Part shown: positions 22,477-31,703 of the stretch, in pieces
Layout of the letters: every line of letters begins with the position of its first letter
How positions within the stretch are numbered: the first letter of the stretch is position 1
Origin: an uncultured Clostridia bacterium
GTDB lineage: Bacteria > Bacillota > Clostridia > Christensenellales > Borkfalkiaceae
DNA length: 50,259 nucleotides
Reading direction: 5' to 3'
Assembly (NCBI GenBank): GCA_944328445.1
Contig: CALVHO010000017.1
Span: forward strand, 1-50,259
Notes under the pieces: generated by a model
Told to the model about the DNA's origin: nothing
The model's database searches: none
The model's input: only the letters and a program-made list of their open reading frames with translations
Program-made: the position numbers and the translations under genes

Positions 22477-25071
22477 TTACAGTTCCTGAAAGTGCAGGTT
22501 TTTGCAGATCATCTCGCTGCCCGTGCCGTAGATGCCGATGTAACCCGTCGTCCACGGCTGCACGGTGTCCGCACAGCGGATAACGAGCTCGTCTTTGAGA
22601 TAGATCTCGATCACGTTGTGCAGGGCGCGGACGCGGATGTTGACCGTGCCGCCGCCCATCTCGCCGAACAGCGTTTCTCCGTTTTGCAGGTCGTATGTAC
22701 CCAAAACCTTTTGGTTGAAGTTGCACTTGTGCAGCGTCAGCCCGCTGTTGGAAATTTGCAGGAAATACCCCTGCCAGCCGTAGAGGTTGGCCGATACCTT
22801 CGCATTCTCCGCGTAGTGGTAATTTTTGGCGCGGAAGAGGAACCCGCCCGCAAAATCGCCCGCGAGGATGGTGCGCGTCGGCAGCGTCACGTCGATCGAA
22901 AATTCGTAATCGGCCATGCCGCGCTGCCCGTAGTACGTCATCGTGCGGCCGAGGAATTCGTTGACGATCATCCCCTCGTCGCCGTAATAGGAATAGCCGA
23001 TCAGCGTCTTTACGTCGGCGGGCTTTTGCGTCAACGTTTCGGAGATCTCGCCCATCTCCCCCGCGCGGCGTTCGGTGGAAAAGTTCTTCACTTCCAGCGT
23101 GCCGTCGTAGACGCGGACCTTCATCGTGTGCAGGCCCTCGTCCATGAAAAAGCGCCCGCAGGAAACTTCCAGGTATTCCGCATCGCCGAATTCGGCGGAG
23201 CCCGCTTCCAGCTTGTAAATGTGCTCGTTGTCGACGATCACCTCGAACACCGCACCGCTCGATGCCTCCGAGAGGCAGGCCGTCAGGTCGTACCAACCCT
23301 GTTCGGGGGCGTTTACGTTGTACTTGACCCAGTCTCCCGCCTGCAACCGCACGGCGTAGCCGTCCTGCGTCTGCACCGTGCTTTCGCGCTCGCCCTGACG
23401 GAGGCCGCCCTTTTGCACGGCCGCGCCCGCGATGCTCCATCCCCTGTTTTCGCCTTTGACGTACGTATAGGCGGGGAAGCTGCCCGTCAGGTTCTTCACG
23501 GCGTCGAAATCGGAGGTGCCGAAGGCGTCGTTCGTGAAATAGGTGCCCGAAGCGTCGACGCCCTGTGCGTAGCCCGCCCTGCCGCCGCCGAGGGCGGCGT
23601 CCGCCACGATCTTACGCATGTTGTCCAGCCAGATCTCGCAGCGGTCGGCGCCCGCCACCACGCGCACGGTGTGCAGAGCCTCGGAATTGCTGCCCAAAGC
23701 GACGGGCGCGCTGCCGAGCACCTCGGTCTTGCCTCCCTCGGCGCGCTGCGCCGTGAGCGTGCCGCCCGCCAGCGCGATCTTGGTGTAGTCGGAGGCGCTT
23801 TCGTAACTCACGTACACCTCCGCCCGCCCGCGCGGCGCGCGGAAGTTGAGCTCGGCGGTGTACACGGCGCCCGCGCTTTCGGCCGTCAGCAGCAGGCCGT
23901 TCTCGGCCGTAAGCTCGCCCGCGGCCGCGCCGAAATCGGGAAGCGCGGGCTTGACCACGTCGAAATTGGCCAAAGAATCGGCCAAAACGTAGCCGCCGTT
24001 CGTGTAGTAGCGCGTGAGGTTGTACTTGCGCTCGCTGCCCTCCTGCACGTTGTTGTAGTTGATGCGCCGCGCGTTGTGGTAGGCGGTGTACACGCTGTCC
24101 AGGTTCGGGCCCGTCACGTTGGAGGAGTGCCCCGTGCCGCGGTAGTTGGAAAATTTCACCTGCGAGGAGACGAGGTTCCCGCCGTAGCCGATGTCGATGG
24201 CGGACGTATCCTCCCCGTTGGAGACGATGGTCACGTTGTTTTCGTGGGTGGTGAGCCCGTCGTAGAGGAATTCGGACGTCGTGTAGGCGTAGCCGATGCG
24301 GTAGCCCGCGCTGTCGACGTGGTTGCCCGTAAAGGTCATGTAATTGTAGCCGTTGCGGTAGAACCAGCCCGGGCCCTCCGTCCACATATTGCTCAGCGTC
24401 GCCTCGGGCAGGGCGACGGGATCGCCCAGCGTCAGCGAGACGTCGCTGCCGCGCTCTTCGATGTTCACGGGCATGTACGCCATGCCCGTGGCGCGGGCGG
24501 CGGCAAAGTACAGCTTGCCGTCGTTGGCCAGGTAGAAGGAGCCGTCGATGGTCTGCCCGAGGTTGTCCGTGATGCGCTCGAACGGCCCGTTCGGCGTCTT
24601 GCTGCGGAAAAAGTAATGCCCGTCCCCCGTATCCGATTCCACGAGGTAGAACCAACCTTGGTAGTAGACCACCTCGGGCGCGCAGGCGATGGAAGTTTCG
24701 GGGTTTTCGGCATTCCCCTCGCCGTACGCCCAGCCCGCCCACTCCCAATCGACGAGGTTGTCGCTCACCCAGCACGGGATGCGCCCCGAATAGCGCTTGT
24801 CTCCGTTGAGGGAGGAGTACAGGTAATATTTGCTGTCGTAACGGAACACGAAGGGGTCGCCGACGTCGTACACGTCGCCGTCGCCGTCAAACAATTCGAT
24901 GAAGTTGTAATAGGTCTCGTAGTCCTTCGCGTCGAGCAGGTAGGCCTGCTCGCCCTCGTCCAAGGGCGTGCGGTCGGCGATGTCGTACGGGGGCGTTTCG
25001 GGCGAACAGGCCCCCGCGGCAAAGGCCAAGGCCAAAAGCAGGCCGAACAAGAGGCAGAGTTTCCGTTTCAT
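22477..25071 (-). CDS. GH43-like extracellular lipoprotein with C-terminal accessory domains
   Basis: An 864-residue secreted lipoprotein (lipobox AAGAC, Cys about 22). Residues about 45-370 form a five-bladed propeller hydrolase domain: VYDVGDPFVFRYDSKYYLY carries the general-base Asp, ACAPEVVYYQGWFYLVES a central block, and WTEGPGWFYRNGYNYMTF the acid Glu, as in GH43 and its relatives. Such enzymes cut alpha-arabinosyl or beta-xylosyl side chains. Residues about 375-530 and 680-864 look like concanavalin-type sandwich domains (KIALAGGTLTAQ, EIYLKDELVIRC), with a CBM6-like domain between them (GDWVKYNVNAPEQGWYDLTACLSE). It sits 51 bp upstream of the binding protein and probably trims glycan at the surface before import. 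Confidence 0.87.
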   Translation of the reverse strand: MKRKLCLLFGLLLALAFAAGACSPETPPYDIADRTPLDEGEQAYLLDAKDYETYYNFIELFDGDGDVYDVGDPFVFRYDSKYYLYSSLNGDKRYSGRIPCWVSDNLVDWEWAGWAYGEGNAENPETSIACAPEVVYYQGWFYLVESDTGDGHYFFRSKTPNGPFERITDNLGQTIDGSFYLANDGKLYFAAARATGMAYMPVNIEERGSDVSLTLGDPVALPEATLSNMWTEGPGWFYRNGYNYMTFTGNHVDSAGYRIGYAYTTSEFLYDGLTTHENNVTIVSNGEDTSAIDIGYGGNLVSSQVKFSNYRGTGHSSNVTGPNLDSVYTAYHNARRINYNNVQEGSERKYNLTRYYTNGGYVLADSLANFDVVKPALPDFGAAAGELTAENGLLLTAESAGAVYTAELNFRAPRGRAEVYVSYESASDYTKIALAGGTLTAQRAEGGKTEVLGSAPVALGSNSEALHTVRVVAGADRCEIWLDNMRKIVADAALGGGRAGYAQGVDASGTYFTNDAFGTSDFDAVKNLTGSFPAYTYVKGENRGWSIAGAAVQKGGLRQGERESTVQTQDGYAVRLQAGDWVKYNVNAPEQGWYDLTACLSEASSGAVFEVIVDNEHIYKLEAGSAEFGDAEYLEVSCGRFFMDEGLHTMKVRVYDGTLEVKNFSTERRAGEMGEISETLTQKPADVKTLIGYSYYGDEGMIVNEFLGRTMTYYGQRGMADYEFSIDVTLPTRTILAGDFAGGFLFRAKNYHYAENAKVSANLYGWQGYFLQISNSGLTLHKCNFNQKVLGTYDLQNGETLFGEMGGGTVNIRVRALHNVIEIYLKDELVIRCADTVQPWTTGYIGIYGTGSEMICKNLHFQEL

Positions 25072-25081
25072 GCGCCCTCCT

Positions 25082-26251
25082 TTACTCCGCCGCGGGAGTG
25101 ACTTTGAAGTTGCTGAACCGTACGCCGCTGCGCTGCGAGACGACGCCGACCGTCACCGCGCTTTCGGGCTCGTATTTGACGGGCGCCGTGTTCGGACGGC
25201 CCGCCGAATTCTGCCCGTCCTCGGTGCAGAAGCAGACGAGCTCCCAGTCGCCGTCGATGTCGTCCCACACATAGCCGTTGACGCGGCCCTGCCCGCCCTC
25301 TTCGGTGATCTCCACTTTGAGGCGGAAGGTCATGCTGTCGCCCGAGGCCGTGTACTGCGCCCATTTTTGCGCGTAGTGCGTTTCGGAGAGGGGCGAACCC
25401 GTGACGCTCCAACCCGTCGAGCATGAGTTGTAGGACCCCGCCTCGCGGCGGACGATCTGCGTCGCGCCCGAGGGGCTCGCCAGCAGCACGAATGCGTAGT
25501 GGCTCACGTCCGCCTGCGAGAAGGGCTGGTCGTACTTTTTCGCCCCGTCCGAGATCTGGAAGGCGATCCCCGCCCAACCCGCGCCGGGCATGAGGGTCAT
25601 ATCCACCTCGATGGAGCCGTGCCCTTGCAGCGTCATGTCCTGCGCCCAGGTCAGCGCGCTGTCGCTCGCGGCCACCCATTCGCCGCTGCGCGAGAGCTCG
25701 AAGGAGCGGGAAAGGCCCGTCTTGTACACGGCGAACAGGTTCATGTCCATGGACGACATCGAAAAGTCTCCCGCGATACGCTCGCCCGTGGCCACGTTGA
25801 TCCAGTAGTCAAAGCCGTACACCTTTTCGCCGTACTGCTTGCCCGCGGGCACGGGCAGGTCGGCAAAGGCGACCGTTGCGCCGTATTCGTACTGCCGCGC
25901 CTCGATGGTCTCATCGGTGTCGGTAAAAAAGCGGATGCTGTGCACGTTGGACCAGCCCGCATACAGCGTGATGTCCGAATCGATCTGCGGGTCGCGGTAG
26001 TCGTAGGGCTGCGTGCAGGCCTCGTCGTAGTACCAGCCCGTGAACGTATACCCCGTCAGCGCCGTCGTCGCCGAGGGCGGCGTGGGGCTGAACAGGCGGC
26101 CTTCGGTGTACGTATCGCTCACCTTCGGGCGGCCGCCGCGGCAATCGTAGCTGACCGTGAACGTCTGTCCGCTTCCCCTGTCGCAGCCCGCAAGGGCGGG
26201 CAGCAGCGACAGCGCCGCCGCCAGAAACAACGCAAGCATCGTCTTCTTCAT
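25082..26251 (-). CDS. Secreted lipoprotein with Listeria-Bacteroides-type repeat and sandwich domain
   Basis: A 389-residue lipoprotein: the signal peptide ends in the lipobox ALAGC (about residues 18-22). Residues about 30-90 hold a Listeria-Bacteroides-like repeat (SYDCRGGRPKVSDT...YTFTGWYYDEACTQP...ITLYAGW). A second, weaker strand-rich repeat runs to about 165 (DYWINVATGERI..NLFAVYK). The C-terminal 220 residues look like a concanavalin-like carbohydrate-binding sandwich (GSIEVDMTLMPGAGWAGIAFQISDG; VGVVSQRSGVRFSNFKV). No catalytic motif is seen, so a glycan-binding role is likely. ATG 26251 follows GGGAGGAAAA. It lies 10 bp upstream of the GH43-like gene in the same operon. Confidence 0.8.
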   Translation of the reverse strand: MKKTMLALFLAAALSLLPALAGCDRGSGQTFTVSYDCRGGRPKVSDTYTEGRLFSPTPPSATTALTGYTFTGWYYDEACTQPYDYRDPQIDSDITLYAGWSNVHSIRFFTDTDETIEARQYEYGATVAFADLPVPAGKQYGEKVYGFDYWINVATGERIAGDFSMSSMDMNLFAVYKTGLSRSFELSRSGEWVAASDSALTWAQDMTLQGHGSIEVDMTLMPGAGWAGIAFQISDGAKKYDQPFSQADVSHYAFVLLASPSGATQIVRREAGSYNSCSTGWSVTGSPLSETHYAQKWAQYTASGDSMTFRLKVEITEEGGQGRVNGYVWDDIDGDWELVCFCTEDGQNSAGRPNTAPVKYEPESAVTVGVVSQRSGVRFSNFKVTPAAE

Positions 26252-26349
26252 CGTTTTCCTCCCATAATATATCTCGCAAACAGCCCCCGCAGGGACGGGA
26301 GGCAACAACGGCCACGGCCCCGCCCGTACGGGCAAGGCCGCGGGCGCGG

Positions 26350-29300
26350 TCATGCCTCGTATCCGTGCAGCATGTCCCGCAGCAACACCGAAGCGAAGTC
26401 TCCGCAGTCGATGTTCATGAGTTTGCCGACGATGTCGGTCACCGCGGCGCGGTCGCCGCGGGCCAGGAGCGCGTAGCCGCGCAGCTGCAAAGCCACCATC
26501 GTGTTGTATTTGGCCACGTCGTACTGGAAGGGCATGAAGGCGTGCGCGCCGACGCCGAAGTACGGGGGCCTGTCGCGGTCGGCATAGGCCGCGTCGGCCG
26601 CGGCCAGCATGGCGCCGAGCAGGGCGTCGGCCTCCGCGGGCCGCCCCGCCTCGCGCAGGGCCTGCGCCTGCCAATAGCTCTGTACACCGAGCCCCGCGTG
26701 GTTTTTGCACGCTTTTTCGAGATACGTATCCTTTTTTCCGAGCATGCGCGCGCAGCGGCTCATGCCGAGATAGAGGGGCGCGTCGTTGACGAAAAAGCTC
26801 TTTTCCTCGCCGTAGTTGCGCGGGAAGGTAAGCCCCGCCTTGTACGCGAGGAAGGCGTCCTCGTAGTCTCCCTGGCGGAAACAGTTGTCGCCGATGAGCT
26901 TGTGCAGCCAGGCGTGGTGGTTGGTGAGGTTGCCCTCGCCGCCCTCGTAGGTGTGGAAGCGGTGTTCCGAAAGCACGCGCTTGGCGTCGTCCAGCCGCCC
27001 CACTTCGCTTAAAAGCTGCGAATATTCCAGCGTGCAGTCGTCGCGGCGGGCTGTGTTGGCGCGGTGCCCCTCAAAAAACGCGATGCGCTCGGCCACGCAG
27101 ATGTTGAGGCTCTTGTACAGCTGCGAAAGCTCGTAAAAGATCCTGTCGCTCTCGGGGGCGAGCTCGAAGGCGCGTTCCAGGGCCTCCTTGGCCTCGTCCT
27201 TGCGGCCGAGGTGGTCGTAGCAGGCCAGGGCGAACCCGCGGTAGGCGGGCGCAAACGCGGAGCGCTCCGCGCAGGCCTGCCAGCGGTCGGCAGCGTCGGC
27301 GTAGCGGCCGCGGTCGTAGAACAGGCTGCCCAGGTAATAATCGGCCCGCGGCGTAGCCACCCATTCCAGGACGGCGATGTCTTCCAGACGGTTGGGATTG
27401 CAGTAGACCCAGCTCCGCCGTTCGCCCCGCCGCTTGGCGGCGGCCGACTGTTTTTTGTCCCCCGCCCTGTTATACAGGTAGGCGAGGTAATAATCGGTCA
27501 TGACCGAGGGTTCCGCCCGTTCGAGCACCCCGATCGCCTCGCGGTCCAGCCCGAAGCGCATGTATTCGACGGCCAAGTCGAGCGCCTGCGCGGGCGCGGT
27601 GCGGAAGGCGTCGAACAAGGCGTCCTCCCGCGCGGTCTTTTCCGCGGCGTCGCCGCCCGTCAGAACGGCCAGCATGTGCAGCGCCCAGAGGTGGTGCGCG
27701 TTCGTCTCCAAAGACAGGCGTAGCAGGCGCACCGTCTCCGCGGTGTCGCCGCCCTTGGAGGCCAGGCCCGCCAGCGCATAATAGCCCGCGCTGCGGTTTT
27801 TGTAGCTCCACGTCGACCAGTAAAGATCGCGGTAGGCGTCCGCGTCCCGCCCCAAAAAGCGCTCGCAAAGGCCGCGCTTGTACAACACGTCGGTGTGTTC
27901 GGGGTTGGCGTTGCGCAGTTCCAGGCGCTGTTCCGCGCGTTCATAGTGCGCGAGCGCCTCCGCGAACAGGCCGCGGTCGTACAGGAGATCGCCCATCGCC
28001 TCGTTGCAGCGCGCGTCCATGGGGTCGCGGCGCAGGCCTTCGGCGAAGTAGTCCTCCGCGTCCAGCGTGAAGTGCTTGTACTGCACGATGTGCTTGCCGT
28101 GCAGGTACAGCTCTTCGACGGTGGCGATGTCCTGCGGGCGGGGCGAAGGCACGCGGGGCGCGGGGGGCTGTTTTGTGCCGCGTTCGCGCACTTCGTAACG
28201 CACGAGCACGTTGCCCGCGCCGTCGTACAGCGCGGCCGAAAGGCCCGCCTTGTACGTGCAGGGCACGTGCGCCGTCCAGGCCGCGCCGGGGGCGAGGTCC
28301 GCCCGCTCGCGCAGCACTGTGCGCTCCCCGCTCTTGACCAGGACCGTGCAGCCGCGGAAGGTGCCCGTCACGCAGAAGCCGACGCGGCAGCCCCGCCCCT
28401 CCTTTTCGAGGTTGACGGCGGCGTCGATCGTCGCGTTTTTGACCTCGCCGATGCCGCGCACGGGGTACCAGAATTGCATGAACCGCTTTGTCTCGTAGGG
28501 GGCGATGTAGGTGAAATCGGGCTGGTTGTCCGTGTAGCAGCCCGTCATCAGCTCCACGTAACGGCTGCCGTCGTCGGTCAGGTTGCTGCACCATTTGTAG
28601 CCGAAATCGTTGTTGCCCCACGTCCACAGCTTTTTGCCCGGGGCGATGTAGTGGTTGGCCACCGTCACGGTGCCGAACTGTTTGCCCAGGTCGTAGCCGC
28701 AGAGGAAATCGGAATCGCTCTGCCCCTTGGAGACCATGAACGAAGACGGCACGACGATGTTGCGGTGGTAATGGATGTCCCGGCCCGCGCCGTAATCGTA
28801 GGGGCGCGCGGTGTCGAAGCGCCCTTTGGCGATCGGCCAGCCGATCACCGCGCGGCGGTCGTGGTCGTTCACGTACTCGACGTCGGGCGGGAACACCACG
28901 GCGTAGTTGTCGTCGATCTCCACGGCAAGGTTGGCCCACCACAGGAAGGGCCGCGCGGAGGGCGTACCGTTGTAGAGGCTGACTTCGGCGCGGATATACG
29001 AGCGGCCGGGCGGCACGGTCAGACCCACCATCCCCTTCGTGCGGTTGTAGGGCTCCACTTCGCCCATCCACGCCGTCTTGGTGCCGTCCTCGTTTTCCAC
29101 GATCTTGGAATCGACGGCCTCGTAGGTGGTCGGGCGGTGGTGCAGCGGCCAGTTGAACTCGATGCCGCCCGAGACCCACGGCCCCGCCAGGGCGATCATC
29201 GCGGGCTTGATGACCTTGTTTCCGTACACGAAATCGTAGCCCGTCGCCTTGTCGGTGGCGCAATGGATCTTGCCGCCGATCTGCGGCAGCGCCGTCACTT

Positions 29301-29502
29301 TGATGTATTCGTTTTCCAGCACGATCGCCTCGTACTCCTTGTTGCGGCAGGTATCCGTCAGCCTGTCGGTGTACGGCATGGGGTAGATCTTGCTGGACGC
29401 GCCTTGGTTGGCACGTTTTTCAAAAAAGACGGGAAGTTCCTCTGCCTTCCCGATCTCGTAGGTCGGAAGAACGATCTTTTCATATTCCGTTCTGGTATCC
29501 AT
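26350..29502 (-). CDS. DUF5107 and tetratricopeptide-repeat protein
   Basis: A 1050-residue cytoplasmic protein with no signal peptide. The first 350 residues match DUF5107: an aldose-epimerase-like beta-sandwich with ALPQIGGKIHCATDKATGYDFVYGN, GPWVSGGIEFNWPLHHRPT and RSYIRAEVSLYNGTPSARPFLWWANLAV. From about 430 on it is almost all helical pairs of TPR type (FAEALAHYERAEQRLELRNANPE; YADAADRWQACAERSAFAPAYRG; DYEDAFLAYKAGL). Proteins of this layout commonly head carbohydrate loci in gut bacteria. The sandwich suggests sugar binding or a glycoside-active enzyme, but the activity is not established to my knowledge. It is first in the operon, with its own promoter at 29533-29561 and an AAGGAG site at 29513-29518. 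Confidence 0.85.
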   Translation of the reverse strand: MDTRTEYEKIVLPTYEIGKAEELPVFFEKRANQGASSKIYPMPYTDRLTDTCRNKEYEAIVLENEYIKVTALPQIGGKIHCATDKATGYDFVYGNKVIKPAMIALAGPWVSGGIEFNWPLHHRPTTYEAVDSKIVENEDGTKTAWMGEVEPYNRTKGMVGLTVPPGRSYIRAEVSLYNGTPSARPFLWWANLAVEIDDNYAVVFPPDVEYVNDHDRRAVIGWPIAKGRFDTARPYDYGAGRDIHYHRNIVVPSSFMVSKGQSDSDFLCGYDLGKQFGTVTVANHYIAPGKKLWTWGNNDFGYKWCSNLTDDGSRYVELMTGCYTDNQPDFTYIAPYETKRFMQFWYPVRGIGEVKNATIDAAVNLEKEGRGCRVGFCVTGTFRGCTVLVKSGERTVLRERADLAPGAAWTAHVPCTYKAGLSAALYDGAGNVLVRYEVRERGTKQPPAPRVPSPRPQDIATVEELYLHGKHIVQYKHFTLDAEDYFAEGLRRDPMDARCNEAMGDLLYDRGLFAEALAHYERAEQRLELRNANPEHTDVLYKRGLCERFLGRDADAYRDLYWSTWSYKNRSAGYYALAGLASKGGDTAETVRLLRLSLETNAHHLWALHMLAVLTGGDAAEKTAREDALFDAFRTAPAQALDLAVEYMRFGLDREAIGVLERAEPSVMTDYYLAYLYNRAGDKKQSAAAKRRGERRSWVYCNPNRLEDIAVLEWVATPRADYYLGSLFYDRGRYADAADRWQACAERSAFAPAYRGFALACYDHLGRKDEAKEALERAFELAPESDRIFYELSQLYKSLNICVAERIAFFEGHRANTARRDDCTLEYSQLLSEVGRLDDAKRVLSEHRFHTYEGGEGNLTNHHAWLHKLIGDNCFRQGDYEDAFLAYKAGLTFPRNYGEEKSFFVNDAPLYLGMSRCARMLGKKDTYLEKACKNHAGLGVQSYWQAQALREAGRPAEADALLGAMLAAADAAYADRDRPPYFGVGAHAFMPFQYDVAKYNTMVALQLRGYALLARGDRAAVTDIVGKLMNIDCGDFASVLLRDMLHGYEA

Positions 29503-29532
29503 CGCTGCGGCTCCTTATCGTTTGGTAGCCTC

Positions 29533-29561
29533 AGTATACCATCGCTCCCCCACCCGTTCAA
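29533..29561 (-). promoter_or_regulatory. Promoter of the glycan operon
   Basis: TTGAAC (29561-29556), 17 bp, TATACT (29538-29533) on the minus strand, giving a start near 29526 and a leader of about 24 nt before ATG 29502. I see no clear palindromic operator around it, unlike the fructan operon promoter. Confidence 0.75.
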
Positions 29562-30078
29562 GACCAAGTTTTTTCCCAAAACGCGCAAAAATTTTCCACG
29601 TTATTGCCGATATCCGCATGAATATGAACGTTCGCCTATATCCCGCCGCGCCTCCATTCTTCTGCAACGGGCATTCCCCCACACCTCCCTCTGCGCCGCC
29701 CGTGAACGCGGCCCTTTTCCCCTCGTTAAGGGCAAAGTAATAAAGATCCCCGCGTGGAAACGCGGGGTATTTCATTTTCGGGTATAACCCTAAACTTTAC
29801 CGGCTGCGCACAAGTGCGCTTTTATATTGGCCTGCCGGCCATGCATTGGTTACTTGCTACCCGTAAACGGGTCCCGCGGGTCAAAGATGCTTAATTGCTC
29901 ACTTTCCTTATCCTTCTTCAACTGGTTTGCTACGAATTTGATTTTGCCTTTTTCGGGCAAGAGGCGAAGGTGCATAGGACGGTGGAAGGAAAGCATCTTT
30001 TCAGTCAATCTGCGAAAGTCAACGGGGAAAGAAAAATCGTTGCGTGGGTGTAAATCAAAACTTTGTAAGCATAGCAAA
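29562..30078. other. Intergenic region with hairpin and possible gene remnant
   Basis: No intact gene. A hairpin with CCCCGCG-TGGAAA-CGCGGGG lies near 29749-29769. The minus strand 29850-30098 has an open frame whose inner part (FRRLTEKMLSFHRPMHLRLL, then KFVANQLKKDKESEQLSIFD and FTGSK) reads like protein, but its start lies inside the terminator at 30079-30113. It could be a decayed mobile-element gene or a dispersed non-coding repeat; I do not recognise a family. Confidence 0.35.
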
Positions 30079-30113
30079 AGAGCCGAGCAAGGAAACAATC
30101 CTTGCTCGGCTCT
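30079..30113 (-). terminator. Terminator of the fructan operon
   Basis: A perfect 15-bp stem (30079-30093 with 30099-30113) around AACAA. On the minus strand it is followed by TTTT. It lies about 190 bp after the last gene of the operon. 30114-30306 holds no gene; an inverted TTAAGTA...TACTTAA overlaps the operon's last stop codon (30291-30313). Confidence 0.7.
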
Positions 30114-30306
30114 ATCCTCTTTTCTATGAGGGTTTTAAGCGACGATTTTGCGACCGTTGACGTCCGCGAGGAACTATGCTACCATAGCCGCCCCGAAAAA
30201 GCACAAATTCGGAGGGATAATGAGCGCAAAAAACAACTAAGCATTATCTTTTTATCTATGCTAAACGCTCATCTTAATATCAAATAGAAATTAAGTAATT
30301 CTGCTT

Positions 30307-31650
30307 CTACTTAACTGCAAAGCGCCTGTACGTGCAGCGTTTGGCATCGAGCTCCAGCTCCAGCCCGTCCGCATCCGCGGGCAGGCAGACGACGGAGGAA
30401 AGCGCCATGCCGTTCACAAAGATCTCCAAAGAAAAGCGGTCGCCGACGATCTCGATGCACGTCTCTTCGTCGGGGATATACGGCATCCGCCGGATGCCCG
30501 CAAGGGAATCCGCGTCTTTTTCCGCCCCGACGATCGGTTCGCCCGCCTTGGATCGGTCGAACACCCATTCGCCCTCTCCGAGCACAAAAGACGCAAAGTT
30601 CTCCCCCTTTTTGCGCAGCTTTACCGAGAACGCGCGCAGCCCCCTTGCCTGTATTTTGACGGCACCGACAAGCAGCCGATCCGAAAGGACAGAAAAATTC
30701 TTCTCCTCGCGCACGGGCGCACCGGCGTAGACGGGTGTCTGCCACAGCCTGCCCTCCCGCACCGAAAGCCTGCGCGGCACGGTGAGCTGCCCCGCAAACC
30801 CGAACGCTTCCGTCGGGTTGGAACGCTCCCACATGTTCAGCCAGCCGAAAAGGACAGGTTCGTCCGCAAAGGTCTGCGCCGCGTAAAAATCGAAACCGTA
30901 ATCGAGCAGATGCGCCCCGCCTGCGGGCAGAAAGCCGCGCGCGGGATCAAGTTCACCGAACCGATAAAAGGAGCTGTGGATATTGCGGCAAAAGTTCCCC
31001 TGCGCGGGGTAGAACTGTTCGGAATACAGCAGCAGGCGCAAATCGTCGCGATAATCCGGGCACTCGGTCATGAACCCCGCCGCGTCGCTGCCGAACAGAT
31101 CGCACACGAACGCCCAGCGGAAAAGATCTTCCGAGGAAAACAGCAGGATCCTGCCGCCCGCGCCCCTCTTTTTCGCCGCGACGACGCAGTAAAACGTTTC
31201 CCCGCGGAGGAACAGTTTGGGATCGCGGAAGTCCCACGGGCAGTATGCGGGCGGAAGCTCGCGCTCGCCGATGACCACGCCGTGCTTGGTGAAATGCACG
31301 CCGTCTTCGCTGGACGCAAGGCATTGCAACTGCCGCACGTTCTCCCCGCCGCCGTTCTCCTTAAACCCCGTGTACAGCAGCCAGAGCTTTCCCTTCCACT
31401 CGACGGCGCTGCCCGAAAAGCAGCCGTCCTCGTTTTCGTCGGGCGCGAGCGCAGCGGGCAGCCGCTCCCAATGCATAAGGTCGCGGCTCTTCACGTGTCC
31501 CCAGTGCATGGGGCCCCACTTCGTCGCGCCAGGGTAGTGCTGGAAAAACACATGGTACTCGCCGCGGAACTTTACAAGCCCGTTCGGGTCGTTGATCCAG
31601 CCCCTCTCGCCTGTGATATGGAATGCGGGAAAATTAAACAAGTCAGCCAT
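30307..31650 (-). CDS. Cytoplasmic GH32 beta-fructosidase (sucrose/fructo-oligosaccharide hydrolase)
   Basis: A 447-residue GH32 enzyme without signal peptide; a normal length. WINDPNG (nucleophile Asp about 21), FRDPK (about 143) and ECPDY (acid/base Glu about 196) form the complete retaining active site. HWGHVKSRDLMHWE and FSGSAVEWKGKLWLLYTG are further GH32 blocks. The C-terminal sandwich ends with IEIVGDRFSLEIFVNGMALSS. It should release fructose from imported short fructans or from sucrose (sucrose-6-phosphate is less likely, since uptake here is by an ABC system rather than a PTS). It is last in the operon; a hairpin at 31666-31689 precedes its ribosome site and may protect or uncouple its message. 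Confidence 0.95.
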   Translation of the reverse strand: MADLFNFPAFHITGERGWINDPNGLVKFRGEYHVFFQHYPGATKWGPMHWGHVKSRDLMHWERLPAALAPDENEDGCFSGSAVEWKGKLWLLYTGFKENGGGENVRQLQCLASSEDGVHFTKHGVVIGERELPPAYCPWDFRDPKLFLRGETFYCVVAAKKRGAGGRILLFSSEDLFRWAFVCDLFGSDAAGFMTECPDYRDDLRLLLYSEQFYPAQGNFCRNIHSSFYRFGELDPARGFLPAGGAHLLDYGFDFYAAQTFADEPVLFGWLNMWERSNPTEAFGFAGQLTVPRRLSVREGRLWQTPVYAGAPVREEKNFSVLSDRLLVGAVKIQARGLRAFSVKLRKKGENFASFVLGEGEWVFDRSKAGEPIVGAEKDADSLAGIRRMPYIPDEETCIEIVGDRFSLEIFVNGMALSSVVCLPADADGLELELDAKRCTYRRFAVK

Positions 31651-31665
31651 ACGAATCGTTCCCCT

Positions 31666-31689
31666 GCGCCGCCCGTGATCGGGCGGCGC
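31666..31689 (-). other. Intercistronic hairpin in the fructan operon
   Basis: A perfect 10-bp GC stem (31666-31675 with 31680-31689), loop TGAT, between the 1287-residue lipoprotein gene and the cytoplasmic GH32 gene. There is no T run after it on the minus strand, so an RNA-stabilising or processing element is more likely than a terminator. Confidence 0.5.
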
Positions 31690-31703
31690 CTGTCCATTGA
31701 TTT

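Noticed and set aside
20812..25101. Plus-strand open frame of 1429 codons antisense to the binding-protein and GH43-like genes
   Set aside because: Its length comes from codon bias of the genes on the other strand; its composition (His, Arg, Val, Ala rich) has no domain and no ribosome site.
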